Source: JBPOFY01 sp051252415
GTDB lineage: Bacteria > Verrucomicrobiota > Verrucomicrobiia > Opitutales > Coraliomargaritaceae
DNA length: 64,000 bases
Assembly (NCBI GenBank): GCA_051252415.1
Contig: JBPOGA010000003.1
Location: forward strand, 62,001-126,000
Reading direction: 5' to 3'
Shown here: in pieces, positions 8,572 to 17,400 of the stretch
Layout of the letters: every line of letters starts with the position of its first letter
Numbering within the stretch: the stretch's first letter is position 1
Made by a program: the position numbers and the translations under genes
Notes under the pieces: model-generated
Told to the model about the DNA's origin: nothing
Seen by the model: only the letters and a program-made list of their open reading frames with translations
Database searches by the model: none

Positions 8572-9369
8572 ATGGAACTAGATCTCAAAAAGACTTTAGA
8601 AGCGATTTTGCTTTCCACTGCTGAACCAATCCCTCTGAAGAGTTTAGTGAAATTATTCACGCGCTATCACCAAGAGATGCTTGAAGCCGCGGAGGCAGAA
8701 AAAGAAGACTCCGAAGGAGAGACTGCCGATGAGGAGGCGACCGATTTACCGAAGGCGATTACTCAAGCGCAGATATTAGATGTCATGTCGGCGTTGATGG
8801 ATGAGGCGGAAGTTAAGGATAAAGCATACCGCTTGATCGAGGGGCCGAATGGTTATCAAATTGTCACCGCACCTCAGTTTGCCGAGTTTGTCCGATTGCT
8901 ACGTGGTGAGCCACGCCCAATGAAGTTGAGCCCCGCTGCGCTGGAAACGATGGCGATTGTTTCGTATCGCCAGCCGGTAACGCGCGCCGAGATGGAGGCC
9001 ATTCGTGGTGTCTCTGTAGACAGTGCATTGAATAAGCTGATCGAGCTGGAGCTGGTTTATGTGACGGGCCGTGCGGAATTACCAGGTCGCCCGATTCAAT
9101 ACGGCACGACTGAGAAGTTTCTCGAGTTCGTCGGCATCAAGGATCTCGACGAGTTACCTGCTTCCGATGTCTTGAGCAATCACCAGATTGATGAGTGGAT
9201 GCGCCGCAGTGAAGAGCCAGAAGAAGAAATTTCCGATGAAGACGTTGGCCTCTCGAAAGAGCCGAACCCAGACGAGTTGGCACTCGACGAAGAGTTTGCC
9301 GAGATTGATTGGCAAAAAGAAAATTCTGAGAGCGATTCCGCTCCTGAGCCCGAAAAGGAGCCTTCTTAA
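8572..9369 (+). CDS. scpB: Segregation and condensation protein B
   Basis: A 265-residue ScpB, the kleisin-associated winged-helix subunit of the SMC-ScpAB chromosome condensation complex. The core reads LEAILLSTAEPIPLKSLVKL, then MKLSPAALETMAIVSYRQPV and TRAEMEAIRGVSVDSAL, then GRAELPGRPIQYGTTEKFLE. An acidic insert of about 30 residues follows the first helix and an acidic tail ends the protein. The stop codon overlaps the pheA start by one base (TAATG), indicating translational coupling. scpA is not in the window. Confidence 0.93.
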   Translation: MELDLKKTLEAILLSTAEPIPLKSLVKLFTRYHQEMLEAAEAEKEDSEGETADEEATDLPKAITQAQILDVMSALMDEAEVKDKAYRLIEGPNGYQIVTAPQFAEFVRLLRGEPRPMKLSPAALETMAIVSYRQPVTRAEMEAIRGVSVDSALNKLIELELVYVTGRAELPGRPIQYGTTEKFLEFVGIKDLDELPASDVLSNHQIDEWMRRSEEPEEEISDEDVGLSKEPNPDELALDEEFAEIDWQKENSESDSAPEPEKEPS

Positions 9370-10661
9370 TGTCTGAAGATATTAGCGCCAAACTACAGCG
9401 CAATCGCGATGCGATTGATGCGATCGACCGTAAAGTTGTCGAGTTGCTCAATCAACGTGTGCTGAACGATGGCGGTCTGAATGAAGAGCAAGTGTTAGCA
9501 AAAGTCGCCGCGTATAATCCTGGACCACTTTCCGACGCGACGCTTCAAGCGATTTACAGAGCGTTGATGCTCGCAGGTCTCGATCCCGCCGCGAAAGCAA
9601 CAGAAGCAGCCATTGTCGACGAGTTGGACTTAAGCATTGTAACGCACCTGAGCCAACGTGTGCAGCACGCCTCCGAGATTGGTAAGATTAAACACGCGAA
9701 CGGTGCCGATTATTACGACCCAACACGTGAAGCGCAAGTGATGGCAAAAGTGGCAGCGTTAAATCCGGGGCCGATTAAAAACCGCACACTTCAGTCGGTG
9801 TATCGCGAAGTCATTTCTGGTTCGATCTCATTAGAGAAGAAACTCGTCATCGCCTACCTAGGACCCGAGGCAACCTATACGCACCAAGCTGCTATTTCCA
9901 ATTTCGGTGTTAGCCTTGATTATCGGCCGATCAAAACCATCCCCGATGTCTTTTCGGAAGTGGCCACTGGCTCCGCCGATTATGGAGTCGTGCCGATTGA
10001 GAATTCAACCGAAGGTGCCGTTTTCCACTCGATGGACATGCTCGTTGAGTCGAATTTACATATTTGTTCACAAGTCTATATGCCGATCGAGCATTGCTTG
10101 ATTTCACAGTCCCCATTGGAGCAAATCACAGAGGTGCGTTCAAAGGATCAAGCGCTCGGTCAGTGTCGCGAATGGCTACATGCGAATTTGCCGAACGCAG
10201 ACTTTGTGGATGTTGTGAGCACCGCCGATGCCGTGCGCACCGCCAAGGAGAATAAGGGCGTCGCCGCTGTTGCGAGCGCACTGTCCGCGCAACATTACGG
10301 TGTGAAAATTCAAGCGCGTAGTATTCAAGATAGAGATGACAACGTCACTCGATTCTTAGTTGTCGGTAAGACACGCGCCAAGCCACTAGGCGAAGGTCGT
10401 GACAAAACCAGTTTAGTCATTTCATTAAGGGACGAGTGCGGTGCCCTCGAGAAAGCACTTCAAGCATTTGCGAAGCGCGGCATTAACTTAAGTAAGATCG
10501 AGTCACGCCCGAGTCGTAAGAAGGCCTGGGATTATTTCTTTTTTATTGATTTGATTGGCCATTACGAAGACGAGTCTGTGCAAGCTGCACTGGCAGACCT
10601 CGAAGGGCATTGCCCTTTTGTGAAATGGCTCGGTAGCTATCCGAATGACGAACGAGGCTAG
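9369..10661 (+). CDS. pheA: Chorismate mutase/prephenate dehydratase with duplicated mutase segment
   Basis: A bifunctional P-protein (430 residues) for phenylalanine synthesis. The prephenate dehydratase part begins near residue 162 with AYLGPEATYTHQAA and carries the catalytic DDNVTRFLVVG. An ACT domain near residue 345 onwards has the GAL and ESRP phenylalanine-binding motifs. Unusually, two AroQ-type mutase segments precede it: residues 8-70 and 76-157, each ending in an NPGP helix. The second has the equivalents of Arg28, Lys39, Asp48, Arg51, Glu52 and Ser84 but Ala80 where Arg11 should be. The first keeps that Arg (Arg13) and Arg30 but lacks about 15 residues covering Lys39 to Arg51. 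Confidence 0.95.
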   Translation: MSEDISAKLQRNRDAIDAIDRKVVELLNQRVLNDGGLNEEQVLAKVAAYNPGPLSDATLQAIYRALMLAGLDPAAKATEAAIVDELDLSIVTHLSQRVQHASEIGKIKHANGADYYDPTREAQVMAKVAALNPGPIKNRTLQSVYREVISGSISLEKKLVIAYLGPEATYTHQAAISNFGVSLDYRPIKTIPDVFSEVATGSADYGVVPIENSTEGAVFHSMDMLVESNLHICSQVYMPIEHCLISQSPLEQITEVRSKDQALGQCREWLHANLPNADFVDVVSTADAVRTAKENKGVAAVASALSAQHYGVKIQARSIQDRDDNVTRFLVVGKTRAKPLGEGRDKTSLVISLRDECGALEKALQAFAKRGINLSKIESRPSRKKAWDYFFFIDLIGHYEDESVQAALADLEGHCPFVKWLGSYPNDERG

Positions 10662-10929
10662 TGATGTTTACGAACTGGCAGTTCGTGTGATTCCAAATGC
10701 CTCGCGCGACGAGATCGTGGGATGGCATGATGGTGCGTTGAAAATAAAGATCGCTGCGCAACCAGAAGCGGGCAAAGCAAACAAGGCGATTTGTGCATTG
10801 TTGGTGAAGCGATTGAAATTGCCTAAGCATGCCGTAGAAATTACACATGGCCATACGGCTTCACGTAAGCGTATCGAAATTGTCGGAATGGATGAAGAAA
10901 CCATTCGCCGAAGCCTTGCGGATTTGTAA
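10645..10929 (+). CDS. DUF167/YggU family protein
   Basis: A 94-residue protein of the YggU (DUF167) family. It shows the characteristic RVIPNASRDEIVG start, the conserved APPxxGKANxA-like element as AAQPEAGKANKAI, and the end-of-domain GHTASRKRIEIVG. The molecular role of the family is unknown. The start overlaps the end of pheA by 17 bases, so it belongs to the scpB-pheA operon. The P450 gene begins 14 bases after its stop. Confidence 0.9.
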   Translation: MTNEASDVYELAVRVIPNASRDEIVGWHDGALKIKIAAQPEAGKANKAICALLVKRLKLPKHAVEITHGHTASRKRIEIVGMDEETIRRSLADL

Positions 10930-10943
10930 TTGTTTAAATCATT

Positions 10944-12308
10944 ATGTCGGATACGCAGGCGCAAGAATACTCACGTGGCAAAATTGAAGGCCATCCGCTC
11001 TGGGGTGCATTGCCATTGATGACTCGTGATTCTATTGCGTTCTTAGAACAGTGCGCGGAGCAGGGAGACATTGTCTCATATCGCTTTTTCAATCAAAAGT
11101 ATCATGGTTTACAGCATCCCGACTTTGTGAAGGAGGTGTTGCTGTCGCAGTATGAGGTCTTTGTTAAAGAGGGGTTGTATAGTCGTTTAGATCCGGTGTT
11201 TCGTGGTGGCCTGTTGACGGCGAAAGGTGCGTTTTGGAAAAAGCAGCGCCGGACGATACAACCCGCATTTGCACGCAAGAATCTAGCGAATGTGGTTTCG
11301 ACAATGCATGAAGTTGTCGGCGATTTCCGTGATGAATTGCACGCACATGCAAAGCAGGGTGAGGCCTTTGACTTGTTTCCGAAAATGTTGAAGCTAGCTT
11401 TGAGCATCATTAATAAGACCATGTTTAGTAATGATGTGACGAGTCGGCATGAAGAAGTCGCAGAGCATATCTATACGCTGAATCGATTTTTAAAGAAACG
11501 GAACTTTAGTGTCTTTCCGACACCCACATGGGTGCCTACGACGAGTAATCGCAGTTTTCGTCGCGCGCTGCGCGCATTGGACGGGATCGTGATGGAGATC
11601 GTCGATAAGCGCATGCAGTCGGGTGAACTGGGTGATGACTTGCTCGGCATGTTGCTCTCGTCGAGAGACCCTGAGACGGGAGAGCGTATGTCGATCGCTC
11701 AAGTGCGCGCGGAAGCGGTTACGATCTTTATTACTGGGCACGAAACTACGGCAACTGCCTTAACATGGGCATACTATATGTTGTGCAAGCACCCTAAGGT
11801 GTATGATCAAGTTCAAGCTTCGATTGATTCAGCTTTAGATGCTCAAGATATTCAGGCTATGGAAGGCATGTTGGATGAGTTGAAATTTCTTGATGATGTT
11901 TTTCTTGAAGCGATACGATTGCGACCGCCGATTTATGTGACTTACCGACAGGCTTCACGCGACACAGAGGTGTGCGGATATAAAATAAAGAAAGGGGAGT
12001 CCGTTCATTTAAGCCCATATATAATGAATCGAGACCCGCGGTATTGGTCTGAGCCCGATGTGTTTAAGCCAAGTCGTTTTCAAGATGGAGAGGGAGCCGA
12101 CAAGTTTGTGTTTTTCCCATTTGGCGCAGGGCCTCGGTCCTGCATCGGTTCCCATTTTTCGATGCTTGAGGCGCGTATTATTCTGGCGACTCTTGGGCGC
12201 ACGCTTCGCTTCGAATTGAAAGATCCAAATCAAGAGCTTTCCCCTGAACCTCTAGTTACGCTAAAGCCGCGAGAACCAGTCATGGTCATCGCCCGCAAGC
12301 GAGATTAG
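10944..12308 (+). CDS. Cytochrome P450
   Basis: A 454-residue soluble P450. The I-helix oxygen-activation motif is FITGHETTATALTWAY (Glu267-Thr268), the K-helix ExxR is EAIRLRPP, and the heme-binding loop FPFGAGPRSCIGSHFS has the thiolate Cys at residue 400. The sequence style (GPRSCIG, ITGHETT) is closest to the fatty-acid hydroxylating CYP102/CYP4-like group, so a fatty-acyl or alkyl substrate is a reasonable guess. No redox partner is encoded nearby. It is last in the scpB-pheA-DUF167 run and its stop overlaps, tail to tail, that of a FadL-like porin gene. Confidence 0.93.
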   Translation: MSDTQAQEYSRGKIEGHPLWGALPLMTRDSIAFLEQCAEQGDIVSYRFFNQKYHGLQHPDFVKEVLLSQYEVFVKEGLYSRLDPVFRGGLLTAKGAFWKKQRRTIQPAFARKNLANVVSTMHEVVGDFRDELHAHAKQGEAFDLFPKMLKLALSIINKTMFSNDVTSRHEEVAEHIYTLNRFLKKRNFSVFPTPTWVPTTSNRSFRRALRALDGIVMEIVDKRMQSGELGDDLLGMLLSSRDPETGERMSIAQVRAEAVTIFITGHETTATALTWAYYMLCKHPKVYDQVQASIDSALDAQDIQAMEGMLDELKFLDDVFLEAIRLRPPIYVTYRQASRDTEVCGYKIKKGESVHLSPYIMNRDPRYWSEPDVFKPSRFQDGEGADKFVFFPFGAGPRSCIGSHFSMLEARIILATLGRTLRFELKDPNQELSPEPLVTLKPREPVMVIARKRD

Positions 12309-13483
12309 AACGAGCAGGAGAGTGAGAATGCAATCGATTGGCTGGCGATGTCGTATTTGCCATTGATTGGAAACGATGGGTCAGTCGGCGAGCTAGTTAA
12401 CTCACGTTTTGTATCGAAGCTAAATTGGTATACTATCTGCCAAGATATATTGTCGTATTTACGACCAACGCCAAAGTTTAAGAAACTGCGGTCGGCATCA
12501 GGTGCAAGTGGTGTGAATTCGCCGTCTGGCACCGCATTCTCAACAAATGTGTAACCTGCGCTGACGTTCCATCCATTTTCAAAATAACGCGTCGCACCGA
12601 TGTCCATGAGGAATGCTGATTCCCAATTGAGTGGCACGCCTTGAGTGTAAAAATCGTTCGAGATCGTGAGGTCGTTTACTTTGTCCCAGTTTGTCCAGTC
12701 GATGTTGAATTCGATATTCCATTGTTCATTTGGGCGATAGGAGTATCCAAATGTGATCGACTCGGGGAACTCTAGTTTCGCCTTTGCATCGCCAGTTAAG
12801 GCGCCAATGCCCGGTATGAGAAAGTCCTTTTGTTTGCCGTCAAATTCAGCGTCAGTGCCGTGCTGATAATTGAAGCCAAATGAATGGTGTTCGTTAGGTT
12901 GCCAGAGGAGAGAGAATGAGAATCCAATGGTTTCATCTTCACCTTCAATGGAGCCGAGTGGGCCTGTAGTCTTTAGTTCGATCTCCGCCATGTCGTAGCT
13001 TGGCCCGAACCCAATCGAAAGTGTTTCTGTGACTTGCCATGCAAATGCAAAGTGTGCCTTGGCGTATTGAAGATCAGACTTGTAACCGAGCGGTGCAAAA
13101 GGGGCGTCTTTGCCCCAATCAGCGCCGAGTGCGAAGGGTGCGTAGAGTCCAAAACCAATGGCGTAGGGCTGGCCTTCGAATTTATGCGCCGCGAAAAAAT
13201 TAGGCACAGGCGTGTAGCTCGTGTCTGTTTTGGCTGATCCGATTGGACCCTTATAAGTGTGCTCTGCTGAAAATGCATAGACATTCGCTTCGACCTGAGT
13301 GCCTTCTAATTGAGTGAGACCTGCGATGTTATAAAATACCGCCGATGCGGAGTCAGCAGTTGCGGTGTATGCATTGCCACGCGCGGTCGCAAAAGCATCG
13401 ACGTATGCGATGCGGCTACCGACACCATGTAGGTGCAATGCTGAGGTTGTTAAGATGGCGAGACTGAGGATTGCTTTATGCAT
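12305..13483 (-). CDS. FadL/OmpP1/TodX-type outer membrane porin
   Basis: A 392-residue outer membrane beta-barrel with an N-terminal signal peptide ending near LHLHG. A FadL-like plug start follows (GSRIAYVDAFATARGNAYTA, then SASAVFYNIAGLTQLEGTQV, matching the family NPAGL pattern). It ends in the aromatic residue expected of barrel proteins (SLSCSF). FadL proteins carry long-chain fatty acids and other hydrophobic molecules across the outer membrane. It lies 6 bases downstream of a sensor kinase gene, so the two are likely co-transcribed and face the acyl-hydrolase/methyltransferase operon. Confidence 0.88.
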   Translation of the reverse strand: MHKAILSLAILTTSALHLHGVGSRIAYVDAFATARGNAYTATADSASAVFYNIAGLTQLEGTQVEANVYAFSAEHTYKGPIGSAKTDTSYTPVPNFFAAHKFEGQPYAIGFGLYAPFALGADWGKDAPFAPLGYKSDLQYAKAHFAFAWQVTETLSIGFGPSYDMAEIELKTTGPLGSIEGEDETIGFSFSLLWQPNEHHSFGFNYQHGTDAEFDGKQKDFLIPGIGALTGDAKAKLEFPESITFGYSYRPNEQWNIEFNIDWTNWDKVNDLTISNDFYTQGVPLNWESAFLMDIGATRYFENGWNVSAGYTFVENAVPDGEFTPLAPDADRSFLNFGVGRKYDNISWQIVYQFSFDTKRELTSSPTDPSFPINGKYDIASQSIAFSLSCSF

Positions 13484-13489
13484 GATGGA

Positions 13490-15505
13490 TTATATCTGTG
13501 CGGCTTTATCTAAGGTTGTCGGAAGTTCGATTTGGATGTCCCAGTCTTTATTTTCGTTTCGTTGATTTAAAGTGAGATAACCGTTATGTGTCTCGATGAT
13601 TTTCTTGGCAACAGAGAGTCCGAGGCCGACTCCAGTATTGCGTGAAGTGTAGAAAGGTTCGGTCGCATGCTCGAGGGAGTCTTTGGAGAAGCCGGGGCCG
13701 TTGTCACGAAGCGTGATTGTGAGAATGCCTTCATCGTTATGCTGGATCTTGGCATGAATGGTGGGGGTGTCTTCGCTGGCTTGAATTGCGTTGAGAAAGA
13801 GTTCCTCCAGGGCGTATGCAATGCTTTCTGAGTTGCCCTCGATGCTGGCACCTTTGGGGACGTCGCCAATCGAAATACGGGCGTCCGGTCGCTTTGATTG
13901 TTTTTTAGCAACTTCAAAACTGCTGAGAAGTGTGCCTTCGACATCGATCTTGCTGTTGTTTGAATTCGAGTTTTGTGCGAGGTAGAGCATCTGTTCGCTG
14001 AAGCGTTTGATGCGGCCTGTTTCCTTTTGCAGTGCAGATTTTAGGCTAGCTTGAAAGGCAGGTTGCTTGATTTTCTTATCGATCAACTGCATATGCGTAG
14101 TCAACGGCACCAGAGAGTTTCGTATCTCATGAGCAAAGCGTTCCGCGATGAGACTGATGAGTTCGGATTTCGAATTATCCAGTGCTGTCTGCTTGGTGGC
14201 TTCAATTTTGGTGAAGTCCTCGATCATGACCATGGTGGGTCGCGGTAGGAGGGCGAGTTCTTCATTATGCGTGAATGGGAAGATCGAAATTTGGTAGATT
14301 CGATTGCCTTCGCTATCTGGAACGATGAAGGCGTCTGAAAGTTCGCCTTTCTCTACGGCACGATGCACGGGGCCAGCCAGTGTGTTGGGCAGCTCCGCAA
14401 AATTGATTGCACGTGTTTCATTCTCATCGATTTGAAGAAAGCGCTTTGCGGCACGGTTTGCGTAGAGGATTTCTAAATCTTCGCTGACCACAATAGCTCC
14501 GCTTGCCATAGAGCTGAGCACGTTTTCAATCAATGCACCATGGCGGCCGAGTTCTTTGTGCAAGCGGCTGTTGCGGATGGCCAGGCCGAGCTCTTCCATG
14601 AGTAGGTAAAGCAGTTCGAGTTCATCTTCGGTAAATTCACGGCCAGTTACGGGGCCACTCAGCACGGCGACACCGATAGGGCCTTCACGGTCACTGATAG
14701 GCACTGCGAGTTGGCAGCCTAGTATGCCAAATTCTTTTCGAATCGCGCCATTTGTATCTAGTGATGGGTTTGTAGCGGCTTCGTGAATACTTAGCACGCG
14801 AGGTTGTTCATGGAGGCTTTTGCCAATGCCCACTTCGCGGCTGAGTTGAAAGCAGTCGATCAAGTCAGATGGCAATCCGAGTGAGGCCACGCATTCTAGA
14901 TGCGAGTAGCCGCGATCTTTGACGATCGATTGCTTTGCTGATGCCTCTAAAAAAATACCAATTCGGCTAATGCTGATATGCTCTCTGAGTTTTAGAATGA
15001 AGTGCTGCGTGAACGCCTTATAGTCTAAACTGAAACCGAGGATATTGGAAAAGTCGCGTAGGATGTGTAACGAGGATGTTGAGCGTGTGCTGCCTTGTGG
15101 CGCGCATCCTGTAGGGCTTGCTGCCGGTGTAATTGCAGGCGCACTATGTGATTGCTCCTTCCGTGTAATCAGGCGTTGCAAGCTTTGCATGGGTAGCGGT
15201 TCAGCAAAGTATAGATCTGCGTGATGCTCGAATGCGGTCTGCTCCTGCTCGAGGGAGTATTCCGGCGAGATCACAATTGTAAATGTGCCCTCGGCGGATT
15301 GATGTATCGCTTGTAGCTGTCTGCTGAGCTTTGCGTCGCTTGCCTCGGCGTAAATAATGCAGAGGTCAAAGGTCCCGCGTTCAAGTGCTGAGCGCGCATC
15401 TTCGGGGGCCGATTTTGCGATAATTCTTAGCTCTGGAGCCGTCAATGCCGCCCGCAAACTTTTGGGGATAGAGGCATTGTGACTAATAAGTAGGATATGG
15501 CTCAC
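13490..15505 (-). CDS. Sensor histidine kinase with pseudo-receiver, GAF and PAS domains
   Basis: From the N-terminus: a receiver-like domain (SHILLISHNA start) whose phosphoacceptor position is not Asp (DLCIIYAEA) and whose usual KP is EP; a GAF domain (about 150-330); a PAS domain (about 340-430); HisKA with FAHEIRNSLVPL (His459); and an HATPase domain with LFLNAIQ (N box), DNGPGF and GVGLGLSV. No membrane span is seen, so it is probably cytoplasmic. The frame is open to an ATG at 15637 and another at 15556, but the leading residues are unlike any domain. GTG at 15505 starts exactly at the receiver fold and was chosen. Next gene downstream is the FadL-like porin. Confidence 0.85.
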   Translation of the reverse strand: MSHILLISHNASIPKSLRAALTAPELRIIAKSAPEDARSALERGTFDLCIIYAEASDAKLSRQLQAIHQSAEGTFTIVISPEYSLEQEQTAFEHHADLYFAEPLPMQSLQRLITRKEQSHSAPAITPAASPTGCAPQGSTRSTSSLHILRDFSNILGFSLDYKAFTQHFILKLREHISISRIGIFLEASAKQSIVKDRGYSHLECVASLGLPSDLIDCFQLSREVGIGKSLHEQPRVLSIHEAATNPSLDTNGAIRKEFGILGCQLAVPISDREGPIGVAVLSGPVTGREFTEDELELLYLLMEELGLAIRNSRLHKELGRHGALIENVLSSMASGAIVVSEDLEILYANRAAKRFLQIDENETRAINFAELPNTLAGPVHRAVEKGELSDAFIVPDSEGNRIYQISIFPFTHNEELALLPRPTMVMIEDFTKIEATKQTALDNSKSELISLIAERFAHEIRNSLVPLTTHMQLIDKKIKQPAFQASLKSALQKETGRIKRFSEQMLYLAQNSNSNNSKIDVEGTLLSSFEVAKKQSKRPDARISIGDVPKGASIEGNSESIAYALEELFLNAIQASEDTPTIHAKIQHNDEGILTITLRDNGPGFSKDSLEHATEPFYTSRNTGVGLGLSVAKKIIETHNGYLTLNQRNENKDWDIQIELPTTLDKAAQI

Positions 15506-15696
15506 AGATCTATACTTACTTTTTAGTCTGAAGAGCACGTAGAGTGCAATAACCATTCTACCTGCGTGTCGGTTTCTTTTGGATACGTTTGAGTCACTAG
15601 GGTAAATCCCTCGTTTTCCTTTATTGCTGATCCACAATGGCTTGTCTTCGATTAATCTTTTGTTGCCACGCAGTATAAAACAATCAGTAGTGTGGC

Positions 15697-17400
15697 ATGT
15701 CTACCGCCCGCTCCGTGCTTGGAAATGCTGAGATTACGAGCCGTTTAATCACATTTGAAAGTGAGAACGGAATGCGTGTGGTGGGGTTTGTCGATGAGGG
15801 GCGTGAGGATCTTTGGAATGAACGGGTTGTCATTCTAGCTCCTCGATATGGGGAAACGAAGAAGAATAGCCTGAAGCTTGCCTACATGCTGGCAGCGAAC
15901 GGTTTCAAAGTTCTACGTTTTGATCAGACAAATCATGTCGGGGAAAGTGATGGCACAATTGACCAGTTTACATTGTCCGGTGCGGTTTCTGATATTGTTG
16001 GTGCTGTTAGGTATGCAGATGGTTTTTTTGAGCCCGCTGAAGTGGTTTTACTTACGGTCAGTTTATCCGCTCGCTGCGGATTGAGAGCTTGCGCCATTGA
16101 ACCGACGATTTCGCGTTTTGTCAGCCTCGTAGGCACTGTGAATATGGATCGAACTTTGCAGGCGATTTACCGCCGCGACATCTTCGGTGAGTTTGTCGAT
16201 GGGGCTGAGTGGAAGTCTATTGATATTCTGGGCTTTGAAATAGATGCCGCAAATTTCCATGGGTCGGCGGTTGAGAGTGCTATGGAAGATTTGGCGGGTT
16301 CGATTGTAGATGCTACGCAAACGCAGATTCCAGCATTGTATTTACATGCAGAGCGTGATCGCTGGGTGGACCTCGAAGAGGTGGAGCAAGTGGTCAGTGT
16401 GCTACGCAAGGGGCGCCTTTTTATGATTCCAGATGTAGCGCACGAGGTGAATGAAAACCCAGCCTCTGCTAGATTGGCATTTGAGGAAATTATTCGTTTT
16501 TGCGCCCATGGCTTAGATAAACGAATAGATGTTATTCAACAGCCCGTTCAGAAGGTTCTACTGGAGCAGAATCGAATAGAAAAAAAGCGCTTGCAGAAGT
16601 TTCTCAGCTTTGAGCGCTCAGAATTTGAATTCTGGGGCAGTTATCTCGGTAAGTTTGGTATTATTGAAGAAGCAAAATACTATGTGGAATATTTTCATTT
16701 TCTTGTAGAGCAACTCGGTCCATTAGAAGCCTCGGATGTCGTAGTAGATGCCGGATGTGGTAATGGTTTCTATGGTTTGACCTTATTGCGCTCAATGCTG
16801 ATTTCTGTGCTAGGTGGATTTGAACTGCCGCAGCCGATACACTATCACGCAGTTGATTTGACTCCTGAAGGTTTGAGTAGTTCGTTTGCTCGGCATGTTA
16901 AAGAGCTCGTCGATATTGAACGTGAGTCGAGCGAGACTGGTGTGTTGAGTGTTAGCTACAAGCGAATGGACTTTGATAAGTTACCAAGTCCGGGAAAGCC
17001 TAAGGAGGGCGAAGGATTTCCATTGGCGGATGGTTCTGTGGCAAAGATCTGCAGTAGCTTGGTTGTCTCATACTTGGAGAAACCAGAGTTGTTGTTTTCA
17101 GAAATCTATCGTTTGTTGCGCCCTGGTGGTGTGGCAATCGTTTCGAGCATGAAGCCCGGTTGCGACATGACGGTGCTCTACCATGATTCAATCCAACAGA
17201 ATTACTCGGAAGAGAATGATCGTGAGGCGAGAGTCTTGTTGAGTGCTGCAGGTGAAATTAAACTCAAGCAAGAGGCTGGCACGTATCAGTTTTTTGAAAA
17301 AAATGAATTAGAACGTCTAGCCTTTGACGCTGGTTTTGCTAAAATAACAAGTTGTCGTTCATTTGGCGATCAAGCCAATGTAGTCCGTATTGTGAAGTGA
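15697..17400 (+). CDS. LuxD-like acyl hydrolase/transferase fused to SAM methyltransferase
   Basis: A 567-residue two-domain protein. Residues 1-270 form an alpha/beta hydrolase whose nucleophile motif is VSLSAR (Ser124) instead of GxSxG. With Asp221 (HAERDRWVD) and His249 (DVAHEVNENP), this gives a triad spacing very close to that of LuxD, the luminescence acyl-ACP thioesterase/transferase (Ser114, Asp211, His241, from memory). Residues 300-567 are a class I methyltransferase: VVVDAGCGNGFYGLTLLRS (motif I), HYHAVDLTPEG (motif II) and YRLLRPGGVAIVSS (motif III). It is first gene of a four-gene signalling operon whose next gene starts in a GTGA overlap. Inferred product: a methylated fatty-acyl signal, comparable to PhcB of Ralstonia. 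Confidence 0.85.
   Translation: MSTARSVLGNAEITSRLITFESENGMRVVGFVDEGREDLWNERVVILAPRYGETKKNSLKLAYMLAANGFKVLRFDQTNHVGESDGTIDQFTLSGAVSDIVGAVRYADGFFEPAEVVLLTVSLSARCGLRACAIEPTISRFVSLVGTVNMDRTLQAIYRRDIFGEFVDGAEWKSIDILGFEIDAANFHGSAVESAMEDLAGSIVDATQTQIPALYLHAERDRWVDLEEVEQVVSVLRKGRLFMIPDVAHEVNENPASARLAFEEIIRFCAHGLDKRIDVIQQPVQKVLLEQNRIEKKRLQKFLSFERSEFEFWGSYLGKFGIIEEAKYYVEYFHFLVEQLGPLEASDVVVDAGCGNGFYGLTLLRSMLISVLGGFELPQPIHYHAVDLTPEGLSSSFARHVKELVDIERESSETGVLSVSYKRMDFDKLPSPGKPKEGEGFPLADGSVAKICSSLVVSYLEKPELLFSEIYRLLRPGGVAIVSSMKPGCDMTVLYHDSIQQNYSEENDREARVLLSAAGEIKLKQEAGTYQFFEKNELERLAFDAGFAKITSCRSFGDQANVVRIVK

Noticed and set aside
11102..11422. Minus-strand frame opposite the P450 gene
   Set aside because: Antisense shadow of a clear P450.
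15506..15637. Upstream extension of the pseudo-receiver kinase
   Set aside because: The extra 44 residues are basic and unlike any domain, and would fill the divergent promoter gap; GTG 15505 fits the fold start.
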